This document shows, piece after piece, positions 63,926 through 64,000 of a stretch of 64,000 nucleotides of DNA. How positions within the stretch are numbered: position 1 is the stretch's first letter; each line of letters opens with the position of its first letter. The notes below the pieces were generated by a model. That model ran no database searches, was not told where the DNA came from, and saw nothing but the letters and a program-made list of their open reading frames with translations. Location of the stretch: assembly GCA_963780135.1 (NCBI GenBank), contig CAWAAR010000001.1, forward strand, positions 682,001 to 746,000. The letters are read 5' to 3'. The translations under genes and the position numbers were made by a program. This DNA is from Clostridium_AM sp963780135. Its GTDB lineage: Bacteria > Bacillota > Clostridia > Clostridiales > Clostridiaceae.

Positions 63926-64000
63926 AGGAAATCCTCCTTTAACTTATTTTTTAATTAGACTCTTATTATTAATATCGTTAACTATCTACTAATATAAAGA

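Overview
The window is low-GC, gram-positive DNA with strong AGGAGG-type ribosome binding sites and frequent GTG and TTG starts. A stage V sporulation-type transpeptidase, a FliR-FlhB fusion, a CBS-domain pyrophosphatase and CWB2 cell-wall proteins together point to a motile, spore-forming Clostridium (cluster I, sensu stricto). I do not assign a species. No rRNA, tRNA, CRISPR array, transposase or phage gene was found. Nearly all genes lie on the minus strand.

Region 1 (1-7465, minus) is the start of a division/cell-wall cluster: rsmH, an ftsL-like gene, spoVD, murE, murF and mraY, the last cut by the window edge. Region 2 (7781-18158) holds mostly housekeeping genes: ychF, a Lon-related protease with a degenerate ATPase, deoC, a small basic protein, a P-type Ca2+ ATPase, a CBS/DRTGG Mn-pyrophosphatase and a Met/Cys-rich small protein. 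Several pairs are separated by clear terminators, and two palindromic repeat elements lie between genes.

Region 3 (40620 down to 18321) is one long flagellar operon: flgB-flgC-fliE-fliF-fliG-fliH-fliI-fliJ-fliK-flgD-(TIGR02530-type)-flgE-flbD-fliL-fliO-fliP-fliQ-fliR/flhB-flhA-flhF-flhG-PilZ-fliA-swrB-like-small membrane protein-flgF-flgG. It ends in a terminator at 18241-18276. Genes for the switch proteins FliM/FliN, the stators MotA/MotB and chemotaxis are absent from it. A 75-codon frame with an apparent ATT start lies between the swrB-like gene and flgF.

Region 4 (41040-54259, minus) encodes surface proteins: a CWB2 + leucine-rich-repeat protein, a CWB2 + Ig-like protein, a 1943-residue multidomain secreted protein, a small secreted Ig-like protein and, 37 bp after that, a flagellin. 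Region 5 (54423-63925) is an accessory stretch: small unknown genes, a tail-less SSB paralogue, an HD-GYP c-di-GMP phosphodiesterase, two AAA-ATPase/PD-(D/E)XK genes in direct repeat (one frameshifted) flanking a truncated metallophosphatase and an Xre regulator, then a second flagellin, a coiled-coil small protein and a YjfB-type protein.

The main unexplained signals are: two related groups of palindromic intergenic elements (six loci); the near-identical 0.88-kb block shared by the twin ATPase/nuclease genes, with an A8 run at the break in the damaged copy; a perfect 13-bp inverted repeat before the flagellar operon; a GC-rich two-hairpin leader before flgE; and a repeated 3'-UTR/terminator module in the flagellin locus.
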